DNA of 64,000 nucleotides, from assembly GCA_033439265.1 (NCBI GenBank), contig JAVTVX010000010.1:3534001-3598000 (forward strand), read 5' to 3'. A program made the translations under genes and the position numbers. This document shows positions 51,031 through 62,639 of the stretch, piece after piece. The stretch comes from Dillenia suffruticosa. Taxonomy: Eukaryota > Streptophyta > Magnoliopsida > Dilleniales > Dilleniaceae. Positions within the stretch are counted from its first letter, which is position 1; every line of letters begins with the position of its first letter. Under the pieces are notes generated by a model. That model was not told where the DNA came from, did not search any database, and saw only the letters and a program-made list of their open reading frames with translations.

Positions 51031-52111
51031 TCTTTCCTTTTCTTTTCCATCTAATAACATTTTACGAAATATTTAGCCGTAATTAATAATATTTGATAAA
51101 CTATTTTAGGTTATGACTTCTTTATAATTTATTATCAATTTTATTTTTCTCAATTGAAATTTTCAAAATTTTCAAAATTAATCTTTGAATAAATCTTTCC
51201 AATTTGAAAATAAGCTTAAAATTTATAAAGTTATTTTTCGTTTTCATCATTTTTATTTACTATTATTATATTTTTGTTAAAATTATATTCCGTTAAAATA
51301 TTTATATTCCGTTAAAATTATAAGGGTTTGAAATATCAAATTATTGTTTTTTTATTAATAATATAATTATATAGACTTGTTTAAGGAAAGAAAATTAAGA
51401 AAATTTTGTAGAAATGATTTCATTATTGTACAGAATTGTTGTTTGCAAATATTTGAGACAATGCAACTTTTATTTGAGACTTTTTTTTTTTTTTATAATT
51501 TATCTCAAAAATATATATATTCTTTTGTAGTTCAAAACTTGTCAACCTTTTATTTTTCTCTCCATAATAAAGACTAAAATTCCAAAAACTAAAATGATAA
51601 TATTAACACATGATTTAAAAAATAAAAGTAATTTTTTAATTTTTTAACTTTATCATTTTATGGTTTTCTATATTATTTTTCCGTATAATGAAGTAATATT
51701 TATTTTATTTGATTTTTTCTTTGTAAAGGATCAGTAATTTATTGCTACCCGGCAACTTTGTGAATCTTTGGTTGTGATCAGAAGTGTTTCTTATCTAAAT
51801 TCAGATTGCTTGTTGATTTGTCTGTTTTTTTTTTTTTTTTTTCTTGCTTCTTTAACAAATCAAGAATAAATAACAGCCATCTAATTTCAAATAAGTTCAG
51901 GAAACACCCGGGTATGATTGTACAGTTTTGATGATTAATACTGTGGAATAATGTTGGAAAGTAATTGAAATGTTTGCCATGAAGTTGCTTGTGTAGAGGG
52001 TCTGCAACTAGCAAGAATCTTGTTCGACTTTGTTTTTAATTTTCTTGTTCCACTTCTTGTGAGTTTTGTATGTTTGATATCCATAGATTAAAGATTTACT
52101 TCCTTTGAGTA
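50805..52111. other. Spacer upstream of the pseudouridine-phosphate glycosidase gene
   Basis: Contains a (TAA)n microsatellite at about 50998-51030, long AT-rich stretches, and T-runs at 51480-51494 and 51826-51842. A region around 51720-52080 may be the 5' part of the plus-strand gene whose exons appear after 52418, but I could not place an exon there. Confidence 0.45.
50998..51030. repeat. (TAA)n microsatellite
   Basis: About 11 uninterrupted ATA/TAA triplets. Confidence 0.95.
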
Positions 52112-52418
52112 GGAGGTTTGTGCGGATATGGTCTCGAAGAAAACAAAATTTTAAAATATTTTTCATGATAAACTAATTTAAAAAATATCACAACATATTC
52201 AATATTTAAAACTTGACATATACTATTCATGGAACAGTACTATGTCGAGTTTTGAAAACTTAACATGGTACTGTTCATAACCAACTTATGTCGAGTTTTT
52301 AAGACTCGACATGGTATTGTACATGTCAAGTTTTGAAAACTCGATATGGTGTGTTATTTTTGAAATTTTTTTAATATTTAAAATTTTTTTCTTCGAGGCT
52401 ATATCCACACAAAGCTCC
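52112..52418. mobile_element. 307-bp MITE with inverted ends and three tandem palindromes
   Basis: The left end reads GGAGGTTTGTGCGGATATGG, then TCTCGAAGAAAA. The right end is its reverse complement with few changes (CTTCGAGGCTATATCCACAC, then AAAGCTCC), and AT-rich similarity continues inwards. Inside are three near-palindromes of the form ATGTCGAGTTTT...AACTCGACAT at about 52241-52267, 52287-52313 and 52322-52347. No coding capacity. No convincing target duplication was seen, although AGTA occurs on both sides. The GTCGA-type inner palindromes recall the ends of elements C and D, so a MULE-derived MITE is possible. Confidence 0.75.
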
Positions 52419-53457
52419 GGTTAGTAGTATCATCTTTACTTGGCCAAAATATCAACTCACGCCTGATATTACGAGATCCTAAGAAAGCAACTGCTTGGTT
52501 CGATGGACAAGATGAAGAGAAATCACAGGTACCATGTTTTTTCAACGACATTTCATATGTTTGTTTATTCTAGTTGTATAAAACATTACATGCAGTTTTG
52601 CACACCATTATCTTCCTCAAATATGTTCCTTATTTGCTTAAAGCTTGATGGGTGTGGACCCTGGTGATCTAGATCCATTAATTTTTGAGGTTTGTGCCTT
52701 TTGATCTCTGTCTTGAGTTTTAAAATTATCAGTTGTTACTTCAGATATTGGAGATATCTGTTTAGTCTTTAGTATGATACCTTCTCAGTTTTTTTTTTCC
52801 TTGTGGGGAGTTACGAATGTATGTGTTACACTGGAACCACAGCCTTCCCTTCAAAGGGCAGGGATGGAGATAATTCACCAGAAAGAGTAGGTTAGTTAAA
52901 TGCTTGGACAGTGCAAATTTTGACTGGAATCTTTTAAGGGGTCTATTTAATAAGAAATTTCTTGATCGAGTTATGTCAGCAACTGTCAAGATTTGCATTT
53001 CGTACTTTCTGTTGACTGATTGCCCTTCTTTTCTTCCCTAGCCTTTGAGGACAGTTTTAATATTCTTCTACGTTCATGGATTTGTAAACGACCTCTTCGG
53101 TGATAAACTGGCGGGAGAGGTTAGTAGGCTTCTTGTGGCTGAAGCTTGCATACAGCCGTTGGACAGAGAATTTTTACTGAAGGACAGATATATGAAATCA
53201 ACACCGTTGAGGTAATCATATAGAGGATTCTGTAGAGACATGTTTGTGTTTTGCAGACAAAGTATAAAATTCATCATTAAAATTATGTTCATCTAGATGA
53301 TTACAACAGTAAAGGTGCCTAGGAAGACGATGAATATTTTGCTTCTGCAGCCAAGGCTGCTCCGTGTTTATGGACTGAATTCATAAAACTTGTATGCAGG
53401 GTGAAGGGCCGGGGAGTGATCCGGAGAAGTGGCGGGAGCTATTCAAAGCTGCTCAAG
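52419..53457 (+). pseudogene. Exons of an unrecognised host gene, interrupted at its 3' end by a MULE
   Basis: Four plausible exons can be read with GT/AG edges. About 52424-52529 gives SSLLGQNINSRLILRDPKKA followed by TAWFDGQDEEKSQ. About 52646-52689 gives LMGVDPGDLDPLIFE. About 53041-53211 gives FYVHGFVNDLFGDKLAGEVS and RLLVAEACIQPLDREFLLKD. About 53400-53457 gives GEGPGSDPEKWRELFKAAQ. The last exon stops abruptly at element C. Past the far side of C the duplicated target continues as Gln-Ala-stop (61505-61513), which would be a natural C-terminus. I do not recognise the family. It may be a real gene with a slightly altered end or a decayed one; its 5' part was not found and may be displaced by the MITE at 52112-52418. 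Confidence 0.5.
53449..53457. repeat. Target-site duplication of element C, left copy
   Basis: CTGCTCAAG, 8 of 9 identical to 61500-61508. It lies in the reading frame Ala-Ala-Gln of the host exon. Confidence 0.7.
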
Positions 53458-53949
53458 TGGGTTTTTTTTTTTTTTTTTTTTTTATACCAAAATAATATAT
53501 ATTTTTTAATTTAAATAGTGTTTTTTTTTTCTTTCTAGAAATAGTGATGTTACGATTCCAGATTGCGACATTCAAATATCTGTCTCTCTTCCTTTCAATA
53601 CAAATGAAGCGGTTTCTCTTTTTTCCTTTTAACTGTTACACCTTTTTATTTTTTTTTCCTCTATTCTCAGTTTTACAAGCATGAAAAAATCATAGCCAAA
53701 CGTAGAGGTTCACTTAGATTGTAAATGGTATTTGTCCGGTGAAGTTTATTAAAGTGTTATTTATTAAAATATTATTTTTTTAATTAAAATTATTATTCAA
53801 TCATTTTTTTTAAACTATTAATTTCGCACGTTCAAAATACAAAATTAGTTTTTTTATTTTTTTTGTAATGCGTTTATTTTTAAAAAAATTGATTTCATGA
53901 TTTCACACTCCGTGTGTACAAAATCAAAGAAGCCACACATTCACACGCA

Positions 53950-54085
53950 TAGCTCATGGCCCGTTGACCTGTGGCTCGTGGCTCGTGGCTCGTGGCTCAT
54001 GGCCTGGTGACCTGTGGCTCATGGCTCGTGGGTCACTGCTCGTGGCTCATGGCTTGTGAGTCGCCACTCATGACTCGTGCCTTGT
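53950..54085. repeat. GGCTCGTG-type minisatellite
   Basis: About 15 copies of a 7-8 bp GGCTCGTG/GGCTCATG unit, in an otherwise AT-rich region, near the 3' end of element B downstream of its PMD gene. Confidence 0.9.
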
Positions 54086-54384
54086 CGCTTGTGTTTCTTA
54101 GATTATTGTTCACCTTATTCCATATCAAAACACCATTAATAATTCACACTAACTTACAAAATAAGCAAAAAGATCATCAACTCTACTTCATACCAAATAT
54201 CCATACTCCAACTCAATATCACACTAAATAAGTATACTCCAAGTAACTATACTTCAAAATACCACCAAATAATTATATTCCAAAATACTACCAAATAATC
54301 ATATTTCACGCTACAATATAACTTTAATCCTAAACAAATATATCCAACCCAAACACTTTCAACCAAAACACAATCAAACAACTT

Positions 54385-54930
54385 CAACCATGACCACCAC
54401 CAAATTTTAACTAAACAAATATCATCTCCAAAACCTTCAATATCAAGACAACATACACCAATCACTAAAACTCAACCAAACAAGTTAAACCATGGGTACC
54501 ACTAAATTTTAACCAAACAATTTCAACCAAATATACATTATCTCTAAAATCTCCAATATCAAAACAATATATATCAACAATAAAAATATACCAAATAAAT
54601 TAAACCATAGACATCATTAAGTTTTAACCAAACAATTTCAACCAAATATACATTACCTTCAAAACATTCACTATCAAAATAACATATACCAACAATAAAA
54701 AAACAATCAAAGAAATTAAATCATGAGCACCACCAAACTTTAACCAAACAATTTCAACCAAATATAAATCACCTCCAAAATCTTCATTATCAAAACAATA
54801 TACACCAATTAACAAAACACAACTAAGCATCTTCAACCATAATCAACACCAAATTTCAATCAAACAATTTCAACCAAACATATATCATCTCCAAAACTTC
54901 CGTTATCAAAACAATATTGACTAAACAATT
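54385..54930. repeat. About 116-bp tandem repeat, roughly 5 diverged copies
   Basis: The phrase (A)ACCATG/A...CACCAAA recurs near 54387, 54489, 54604, 54720 and 54836. Each is followed by AACCAAACAATTTCAACCAA or a variant, then TC(A/T)CCTCCAAAA and TATCAAAACAATAT. Copies have diverged by point changes. Confidence 0.88.
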
Positions 54931-55089
54931 TATAAACGTTTAAGTGATATAAAGAAAGAAATTATAAGAAATTTTGTTAACAAAAAATTATAAATAGAAA
55001 TTGAAATTACTATTTACAAAATTTAAATATAATATATATTAAATACTAAACCTACACTAAGTGCCACAAGGAGGTTGTCCAATATTGCA

Positions 55090-57125
55090 TCACGGTTGAC
55101 GTTTGATGGGAATACAAGCCGGCCTACCAGACAGAGGTGGAGGTGTATCATATAGCTATGTACCCTCATCACTCTTAGCGAATAAGACAACAACCGTCCC
55201 GACATCATCGAAATGTCGACGATAACGACAATACCGCTGGTCAACATTAAGTTGTGGAGATTCAGTTGATCAATATTGTATATAAATGCCAGAGTAGGAG
55301 TTGGATACAAAGATAACAGAGGTATGTCCATTGGCTCATCATAAGTATTTGCAGTACGAGAAGTGGAAGGTATTTTCATCGACTTAGTAACTCTCTGTGT
55401 CGATATCAAAGGACAGTCACCCTTAGATAGCGCATGTCCAACTAGCTGAAGTGAACACCATGACATATCTATGAGATATCTAACTTTAGGATCCATTCCT
55501 TACATTTTAAGGATGTCAGATGTCAATCGAAATTCCTACTGATAACAATGCGCAAGGCTCCCAATGTATATGCGGGCGATTTGACAATACCACGCCATAT
55601 AGTCACCTGTCATCATCGGCTCACTGAAAATCTCCTCTCCTACAACGATATGATATCGACAGTTAGTTCGCAACTGTAAGGGTACCGTATGTACCCTAGT
55701 CCAATCGTGTCCATGTCTCTTACATCGATCAGTTTGGTGCAACTCCTAGTCGATTTGCATAGATAAATGAATACTCTATAGTAAACCGGACTATTTTATA
55801 ACCCTTTTAGGGAAATGAAAATGAACGATTTCAAAACAGATAAAGGGGACACTAACACGCTATATATCGTAGCAGATGAGGTAATACGCGAGCAACGCCT
55901 TCAGGTCAGCATACGAATATGACATCCAAACAAACTGAAAAAAACGAAGAAAAATGATGTTAGTTTGATCCATAGTAATAAAAGTGGCTTTCAAAACCAA
56001 AAATGAAGTTTATACTCACCCGATCCTTACTTATATGATCGAGCTGATTTCGATAAGTTTTAATAACAAACTGACTTGTATGTATATAACTATGCGGAAT
56101 ATTCTAACATTTACAAATAAAACAATGTTAATGTGGAATTATACAAAATCAAGAGAATAAAAAAAAATAATACGAATAAATAAAGTAAACACAACGTAAG
56201 AGATACTCTGGGGCTGCTAAGCATGTGCGGAGTAAAGGGTATCTGATTAACGATATAGTGTTTAATCAGAGAAAAATGGGCACTTCTCCCATACCCAAAA
56301 CTGATAAGAGAAAAAAAGATTGAATAAATGAATGTTATAGTATGTAAATAGAGTATTATTAAGTAAAAATAATACATCAAATAAAGATACAATACATGTA
56401 TAAACAAGATTGTACCACAAATCTGTTTAACGCTATCAATAGAAATCCAACACATGGTCCTGTAAAGTGTTGTCAAAATAATATTACCACAACTATATTG
56501 TCTGGCACAATTAAGATCTCATATAAACTCAAAATACATGATCTTCACTTTCGATCCAAACTGGTCCCCGAAAAGACTACCCAGCAGTTGCATAATGTTA
56601 CCACGTGCGTTAACTCTGGATCCAAAGAATGTGAGTCAAGAAAACTCGCGATTTCTCGTAATTTAAGATGGTCTCCAAAAAGTCCTCTGGACTAGAAAAG
56701 AAAACCAAGAGACTATGATATAAATCCTGCCACTTAACAATAAAACAAGTCGAGTCCATTCCAATAACCATATGTCCATTAACAGACAATCCAAGAAAGA
56801 CCGAAATGTCATGTAATGTAATCGTAATCTTACCATTTATTAAGTAAAAGATATGAATCTCCTATCTCCATTTCTCAACAAATATAGTAATAAGCGCATG
56901 ATTGTGCTAAATATACTCACACCTATAGAGGCCATAAAGTCCACCAACAACAAAATCTCCTAGACCCTAATATCAAGGGGTGGAGTAGTGCAAAACTCAC
57001 GACCAGAATGACGTGCCTCTAAAGGATATCACCACCAATCCCTCATATAGACTGAGATCAGTGTGTGGATTGTAAAGTCAATACACTAGGGTCCCGTGGG
57101 TTCAGAGAAAACTCTAAGAGTAGTC
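55090..57125 (-). pseudogene. PMD gene of element B, decayed
   Basis: Aligns block for block with the PMD of MULE A. The tail near 55100-55500 reads SLYPTPTLAFIYNIDQL, then a GRPACIPIKRQP-like end with a stop at 55090. The middle segments (55560-55760, 55850-55920, 56560-56800) match the corresponding nucleotide stretches of A. The start is unclear and stops are more numerous than in A. Confidence 0.72.
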
Positions 57126-57289
57126 TATAACTATGATCACTAGAAAATAAAAAAAAAATAAAAATTCCAAATCCTCAAACACAATATGTATGATCACATA
57201 AAATAATAAATTTTGAAAATTATTGAACCATAATAATTGAAGAATTCAACGATACAATTAAAATAAGCATATGATAGGACATAAAAATT

Positions 57290-59839
57290 TTAGGCTTGTC
57301 TTACCCTCTCTTGCAATCGAGACATAATTGGGCAATGGTGACGATTATGCCCGTATTCACCATAAGTCTTGCAACCTAAGTTCTTCTATCCATTTCATAA
57401 TGGATCTGTGTAATTCGTGGTTTATCTATCTGGTTATTAAGATATGAAATATTGTGTAACAATGTGAAAGAAGGAAGGACTAATAGTCATTGTGTAAAGA
57501 ATGATGAAATTTGTTATCATATGTAAGCAGCAGTGATTGACACTATGCAGTCCGTTTATAAGTGTCATAAATTCACACCCCATGTTTGCATAAACTCTCG
57601 ACATATGGGAGTAAGTAAGTTTAGATATAGTATATTTCTCACAAGTACATGATGAGATATCTATAATTACGGTGTGGTTGTTCCCACCCCTCCCACCATG
57701 AAATCTAGTTATAACCTTATACTCCTCTATATATCTATTAAGTGCAATGATGTGATGAAATTTGGATTTGTACTCATTTTTAATCATATTTTTCATCACC
57801 AATATTGACCACATCTTGCCTTCCTTCATATTGTTAACTATTTTATCTCAAATCTTATTAAAAAATCTAACCATATGGTACAATGTCGTCTGTACACATA
57901 GTTATTGACAGTTTTCATGCACATTTAAATACACCATTAAATGACTCCAACGGATTGGTGGTTATTTTCCCCAATCTATGACTCCCATCATAACCCATGT
58001 CCATTTGTCGAGAGAAATCTCCATTAACCACCTATATGCCGGCTTACTAAACTCTTTGATTTTGTTTATCATGGTATTAAATTTTCTAATTTTTTTTGCT
58101 CGGTTGCCGTATGCATTAACTCCATTAGTGGCTTGTTCTTAATTCGCTGGCTGAAATTAGCTTCTATATGGTGTAAACAAACTCTGTGATATACAAATGG
58201 TGGTTAGAAATTACTATTCCTCTCTATGGGTTGCATTATACCAGGAGCCCTATTCGATATCAAGCATACTCCAGGCTAATCACCAATGATGTGCACTATC
58301 AAATTCTCCAAAAATCATGCCCAGCTCACAGTGGTCTCCTCATCAACCTATTCATTCTAATAATAATTAGAATTTTTTCCTATATCTCCCATATTGAAAT
58401 GTCTCATCAATATTAATCACCGGCTTTAAATGCCAAAATACATTGGTGTATGGTTTGAAAACCCAAAAACCTATGTGAAAAACCCTCTCATTAGATCTGA
58501 TACTTTAGTAAGGCTCCACTCAACAATAGTTTTAGGACTACTCATCTGCACAAATCTATAAATTGAGACAACAATATGTAAGAGGTCCCCCAATTACCAT
58601 ACACTATTTTTATAGATTTTCAACTTTTCATTCAAGCCTTTTTGTGTAACAGATCTACCCCATACAATCTCATATCATTAACCATATCACATACTTTATA
58701 GTTAACAATCTCTTTTATGTAGTTTCAAATTAAATCATCCTCCATATTTGAGTTCATATTGGGGTGATCCTCCAAATGTAATTCAAAGAAACAAGTACAT
58801 TTTGTTTTCAACCTTGTAATTTCCCAAAGTCCATGACTTTTTTTTTGTTTTGTCCGAATATGTCACAAACATTTATTCTCACAGTACCATAAATACCTCA
58901 CAAACCATATGTTTGGAGAACTTTTGTATACTTTAAAGTACCGTACTTCTGCGTTAAGCAGCACTTGACAGCATGCTAAACTTTCTCTTTGGATTTGAAG
59001 ATCATCCCAACTTATAACTCTGAAGTGTGATCATTATCCCATGTTGGACGGTTATAGTCATTGTACTCATCAACCATCATGGTCTCTTCTCCTATAGTGT
59101 GTAGGAATAGTATTTCATTTTCTTCTTCAACAACCTGATGTTCTTCAACTACAATATTTAGCTCATCATCACTTTCACCCTCTGATTTCTCATCATCAAA
59201 TGATCTATCTCCTCCCCTTTACAAGGTCTACTGGTACTAGGTTCCCCATAATCACTTGCAATAGGCATACCTGATTCATGATGACTAGCCAAATCAATAT
59301 CATTTGAAATGAATACCCCATACTGTAACCACTCATCTCCAATATTCTCACTTTTTAACATCTCTATGTAAAAATGAAAATTTGTCTCATCCCTAAAATC
59401 AGGAAAATTTTGAGTCCCAGATGAGCTATCTAGGTTGTTTGACATATTTTCTCTATCCCAACGTGAACAATCGACCATGGGTAGACCAAGAGATGTACTC
59501 ATAATTGCTTTTGGCTCTAATAGTAGTTTAACTGCCATCAAACTCGGGATATATTTGGAGAGTGACAATACCTCCGACAAGAATTTATCATCTTCCACCG
59601 GTAATGCACAATAAAAAAGAGACTGACTAGATAAAAAAATATATTTACATGTCACATTTAGTTTAAATTGTTTTGAACCAATCTCACTACTGTAATACAA
59701 AATTTTTATAAACTCCTACAATTTAATAGTGCTATCAACCACAACACTCATTTTTTGACCCACACTATACCGATACTCATCTTCGACTCCACCAATTATA
59801 CCCCCAATAAAATACTAGCTTTACACGGTTGTCACCCAT
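57290..59839 (-). pseudogene. MURA-type transposase of element B, decayed
   Basis: Starts MGDNRVKLVFYWG (59839), with DKFLSEVLSLSKYIPSLMAV near 59580. The second catalytic motif reads GD-stop-PGVCL, so the Asp lost in copy A is still present here. The SWIM finger is CTCEKYTISKLTYSHM (57630), with Tyr for the third Cys as in A. The end is a zinc knuckle with its second Cys changed (CKTYGEYGHNRHHCP, 57340-57390), then a stop at 57290. Multiple stops make it inactive. Confidence 0.85.
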
Positions 59840-60925
59840 ATTGTTTTTTTCTAACAATTACAACAATAACAAATACATTATCAGCAAAATCAGAACTAAT
59901 TTTAACACAACATCAACAGCAGTGCATCAACAACAACTATAATAAAAACCCTAGAGCTAACTCTAATAGAGTGTTGACAACAAATAAAATACAAACCCCA
60001 CATTTTAATGTATAGTGAATTTATAGTTAATTAATAGTGATTTTAATTGATTTATAGTGATTTAGTTGCTAATATTGCTACAAATATAATGCAACAATCT
60101 ACAAATATATTGAAACAATCTTTTTTTTTCTCCAAATATATTTGCATCAAAATTCTTTTCTTTTTTTTTTGAATGCAAACCCTAGAGCCATCTCTCAACA
60201 ATCTTTTTTTTTTTTTGTGAATGCAGACCTTAGATTCAAACAAGCAAAGCATAAAATAACATAAATGATTTGTAGAGCATGAGAATAAACTCTAAATTCG
60301 TAGGAAACCCTAGAGAACAAACACTAGATTCGTAAAAAACCCTAACATATATTCGAATAACTCTAGATTAGGTCTAACATATTGGTGCATCAAACAAATT
60401 TTGCACATATAGGAAAAAATAGAGAGAGAGAGAGAAGAAATTACCGAGTGGATAGGAGGAGGAGAGAACTTCTTTTCACAGAATGGGAAAGAGAGAACTT
60501 CTTGTTGCAAAGCAAAGCAGTAGCGGAGAAAGCTTCTAGTCACGAAGGAGGTTAGGGTTGGCTAGGGCTCTATCATGGAGAGAGCACAGGCAAATGGTAA
60601 TAATGACGATAGAGAATGAGAGAAATATGTTTAAGTGTTAGGATTTAGGGCTTTTAGCCAATGGTTTTGCACTCATAGAGTGTGAAATATTTTTTTTCAA
60701 AACAAAAATTAACGCATTACAAAATTAAAAAATAAAAAATAAAAAATAAAAAATAAAAAACTGATTTCGCATTTCGAGAGTGCGAAATCAATACTTTGAG
60801 AAAGGAAAATAACAATGACAGTGTAGTAATTTTAATTAAAAAACAATATTTTTGTTAAAAACCCTTTATTAAACCTCTTTTTGCTCACAAGCACCTTTCA
60901 CTTGTACCCTCTGTCTCTCTCTCTC

Positions 60926-61150
60926 TCAAATAATAGCTTAAGTAGTACTTTCTGGTTCAATTCCAATGCTTCCCTAGTTTTGGATTTGTAACCTCCCCTC
61001 TAGCTCGTGTTCTGGATTTGCAACCTCCCATTTCTTTCTCTCTCAAATAATGGTTAAGTAGTACTTTCTGTTCAATTCACAGGTACTTTTTTAACGCTAG
61101 TTTTGGATCTGCAACTTTCAAACTTGATAACCTCGTTCCTTCAAGCCTGA
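60926..61150. repeat. About 114-bp tandem duplication in the right arm of element C
   Basis: CTCTCTCAAATAATAG/GG..TTAAGTAGTACTTTCTG followed by TTCAATTC, then TAGTTTTGGATTTG/CTG..CAAC, occurs at about 60928 and again at about 61041. The CT-rich, leader-like character may reflect captured host sequence. Confidence 0.75.
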
Positions 61151-61499
61151 TGTAATTTCTAGTTCTGGATCTGCGAAAGTCGAGCCTGATTTTCTTCCAA
61201 TTTCTCTTGAAAACTTGCCTGAGGTTATCTGTTGATTTAATTGTTGCTTTTAATTGTTCTTCCAGATTCAAGCAATTTCGTTTGAGAGAGAACAAGAGGT
61301 GAGGTGGATAGAGATGAGAATGGATGTCGTGCCATTGGCGACGCGATCTCGAATCGCGACATAAATTTTTATTTTTAAAAAAAAACTCGTTATGAACAGT
61401 GATATAGCACTCTACATGCTCGACATCATTAGTTTTGGAAAAAAATTAACACTAGTTAAATAATTTTGAATTAATAAAACATTACTTAGATAAAAAACC

Positions 61500-61508
61500 C
61501 TACTCAAG
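61500..61508. repeat. Target-site duplication of element C, right copy
   Basis: CTACTCAAG, immediately followed by CATAG, giving Gln-Ala-stop in the frame of the interrupted exon. Confidence 0.7.
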
Positions 61509-61959
61509 CATAGTAAACATGCTATGTAGTTAAAAGCCCATCCTTTGAAATGGCAGGCTTGTGTGTATACCATAGGAGTACCATATGTAAATAGTTATTG
61601 AGCGTCCATGGGGTTTTTTATGAAAATAATATTATTTTTATTCAAAATTATTTAAATAGTGTTCTTTTTTTGGTTCCAAATCTAGTGATATCGTGGTTTT
61701 AGATTGCAACATCTGCTATTCATTTCGCCTTTAAAAAAAATTGATGTCACGGTTTGAGGCCACGACATCAGTTTCGTGATCCTTGATTGCGACATCCATG
61801 TCGTGATCACTAACCGCGATATCTCATTGCATACTCTACAATGCATTGGGCACTTGTGCATACACCAATAGTACATACATATAACCTTAACTTAGCCTAC
61901 TATTTGTACATGCACCATGTGCGCTATACATACATACTACCCTACTCCACATCACAAAA

Positions 61960-62480
61960 TAAATTCAATCAAAAACAAATATTGACGATCAAAATACCAA
62001 AACACCAACAACCATGATCAACTAATACACCAAAACACCAAGAACTAATAAAATATCAAAATACCAACAATCAAACAATTTCAACCATGGCCAACCAAAA
62101 TACCAAAACACCAAAATATCAAAATATCAACAATCAACAAAATATCAAAACACCAATAGTCAAACAATCTCAACCATGGCCACCATACCAAAACACCAAT
62201 AACCAACAAAACATCAAAACACTAATAGTCAAATAATCTCAACCATAGCCACCAACACGCCAAAACACCAACAACCAACAAACATTAAAACACCAACAGT
62301 CGAACAAGCTCAACCATGGCCATCACCAAAATACCAAAATACCAACAATGAGCAAAACATTAAAACACTAACAGTCAAACGAGTTCAGCCATGGCCATCA
62401 CCAAGACACTAAAACACCAACCAATACGCTAGAATACCAAAACACCACCAACACAACCAAATAACGATATTCCAAACAAC
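61960..62480. repeat. About 70-90 bp imperfect tandem repeat in element D
   Basis: The unit contains CAAACAATCTCAACCATGGC and CCAAAACACCAA. Copies start near 62083, 62172, 62241, 62312 and 62387. It lies between the PMD remnant and the left end. Confidence 0.85.
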
Positions 62481-62639
62481 AGATATCACCTCCAAAACTA
62501 AAAATATGAAAACAACATACATCAAAACAATTTATAAATGTTGAAATCAAATAAAGAAAGAAATTACAAAAATTTATAATTAACAAATAATTATGAATAA
62601 AATTGGAAATTATAATTTACAAAGTTTGAATGTAATACA

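Larger units (their letters stand above)
53744..60874 (-). mobile_element. MULE B: second MURA+PMD element, apparently nested in C
   Basis: The ends GTTTATTAAAG (53744) and CTTTATTAAAC (60864-60874) face each other inverted, followed inwards by ATTnTTTTTTAATTAAAATTA on both sides and a TTTCGCA block. Further inside are palindromes of the TTTCGCA...TGCGAAA type (60765-60790, and a degraded one at 53819). The minus strand carries MURA (59839-57290) and PMD (about 57125-55090), both decayed. Exact borders and the target duplication were not resolved. Confidence 0.65.
53458..61499. mobile_element. MULE C: 8-kb outer element inserted in the end of the unrecognised gene
   Basis: The left end (53458) begins TGGGTTTTTT with a long T-run, then AAATAATATATATTTTT, TTTAAATAGTGTTTTTT and GTGATGTTACGATT. 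The right end, read inwards from 61499, has GGTTTTTTATCTAAGTAATG, TTTAACTAGTGTTAATTTTT and ATGATGTCGAGCATG. It is flanked by CTGCTCAAG (53449-53457) and CTACTCAAG (61500-61508), a 9-bp duplication with one mismatch, as expected of MULEs. It contains element B. Its right arm (60880-61380) carries tandemly duplicated CT-rich, leader-like sequence. Confidence 0.72.
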
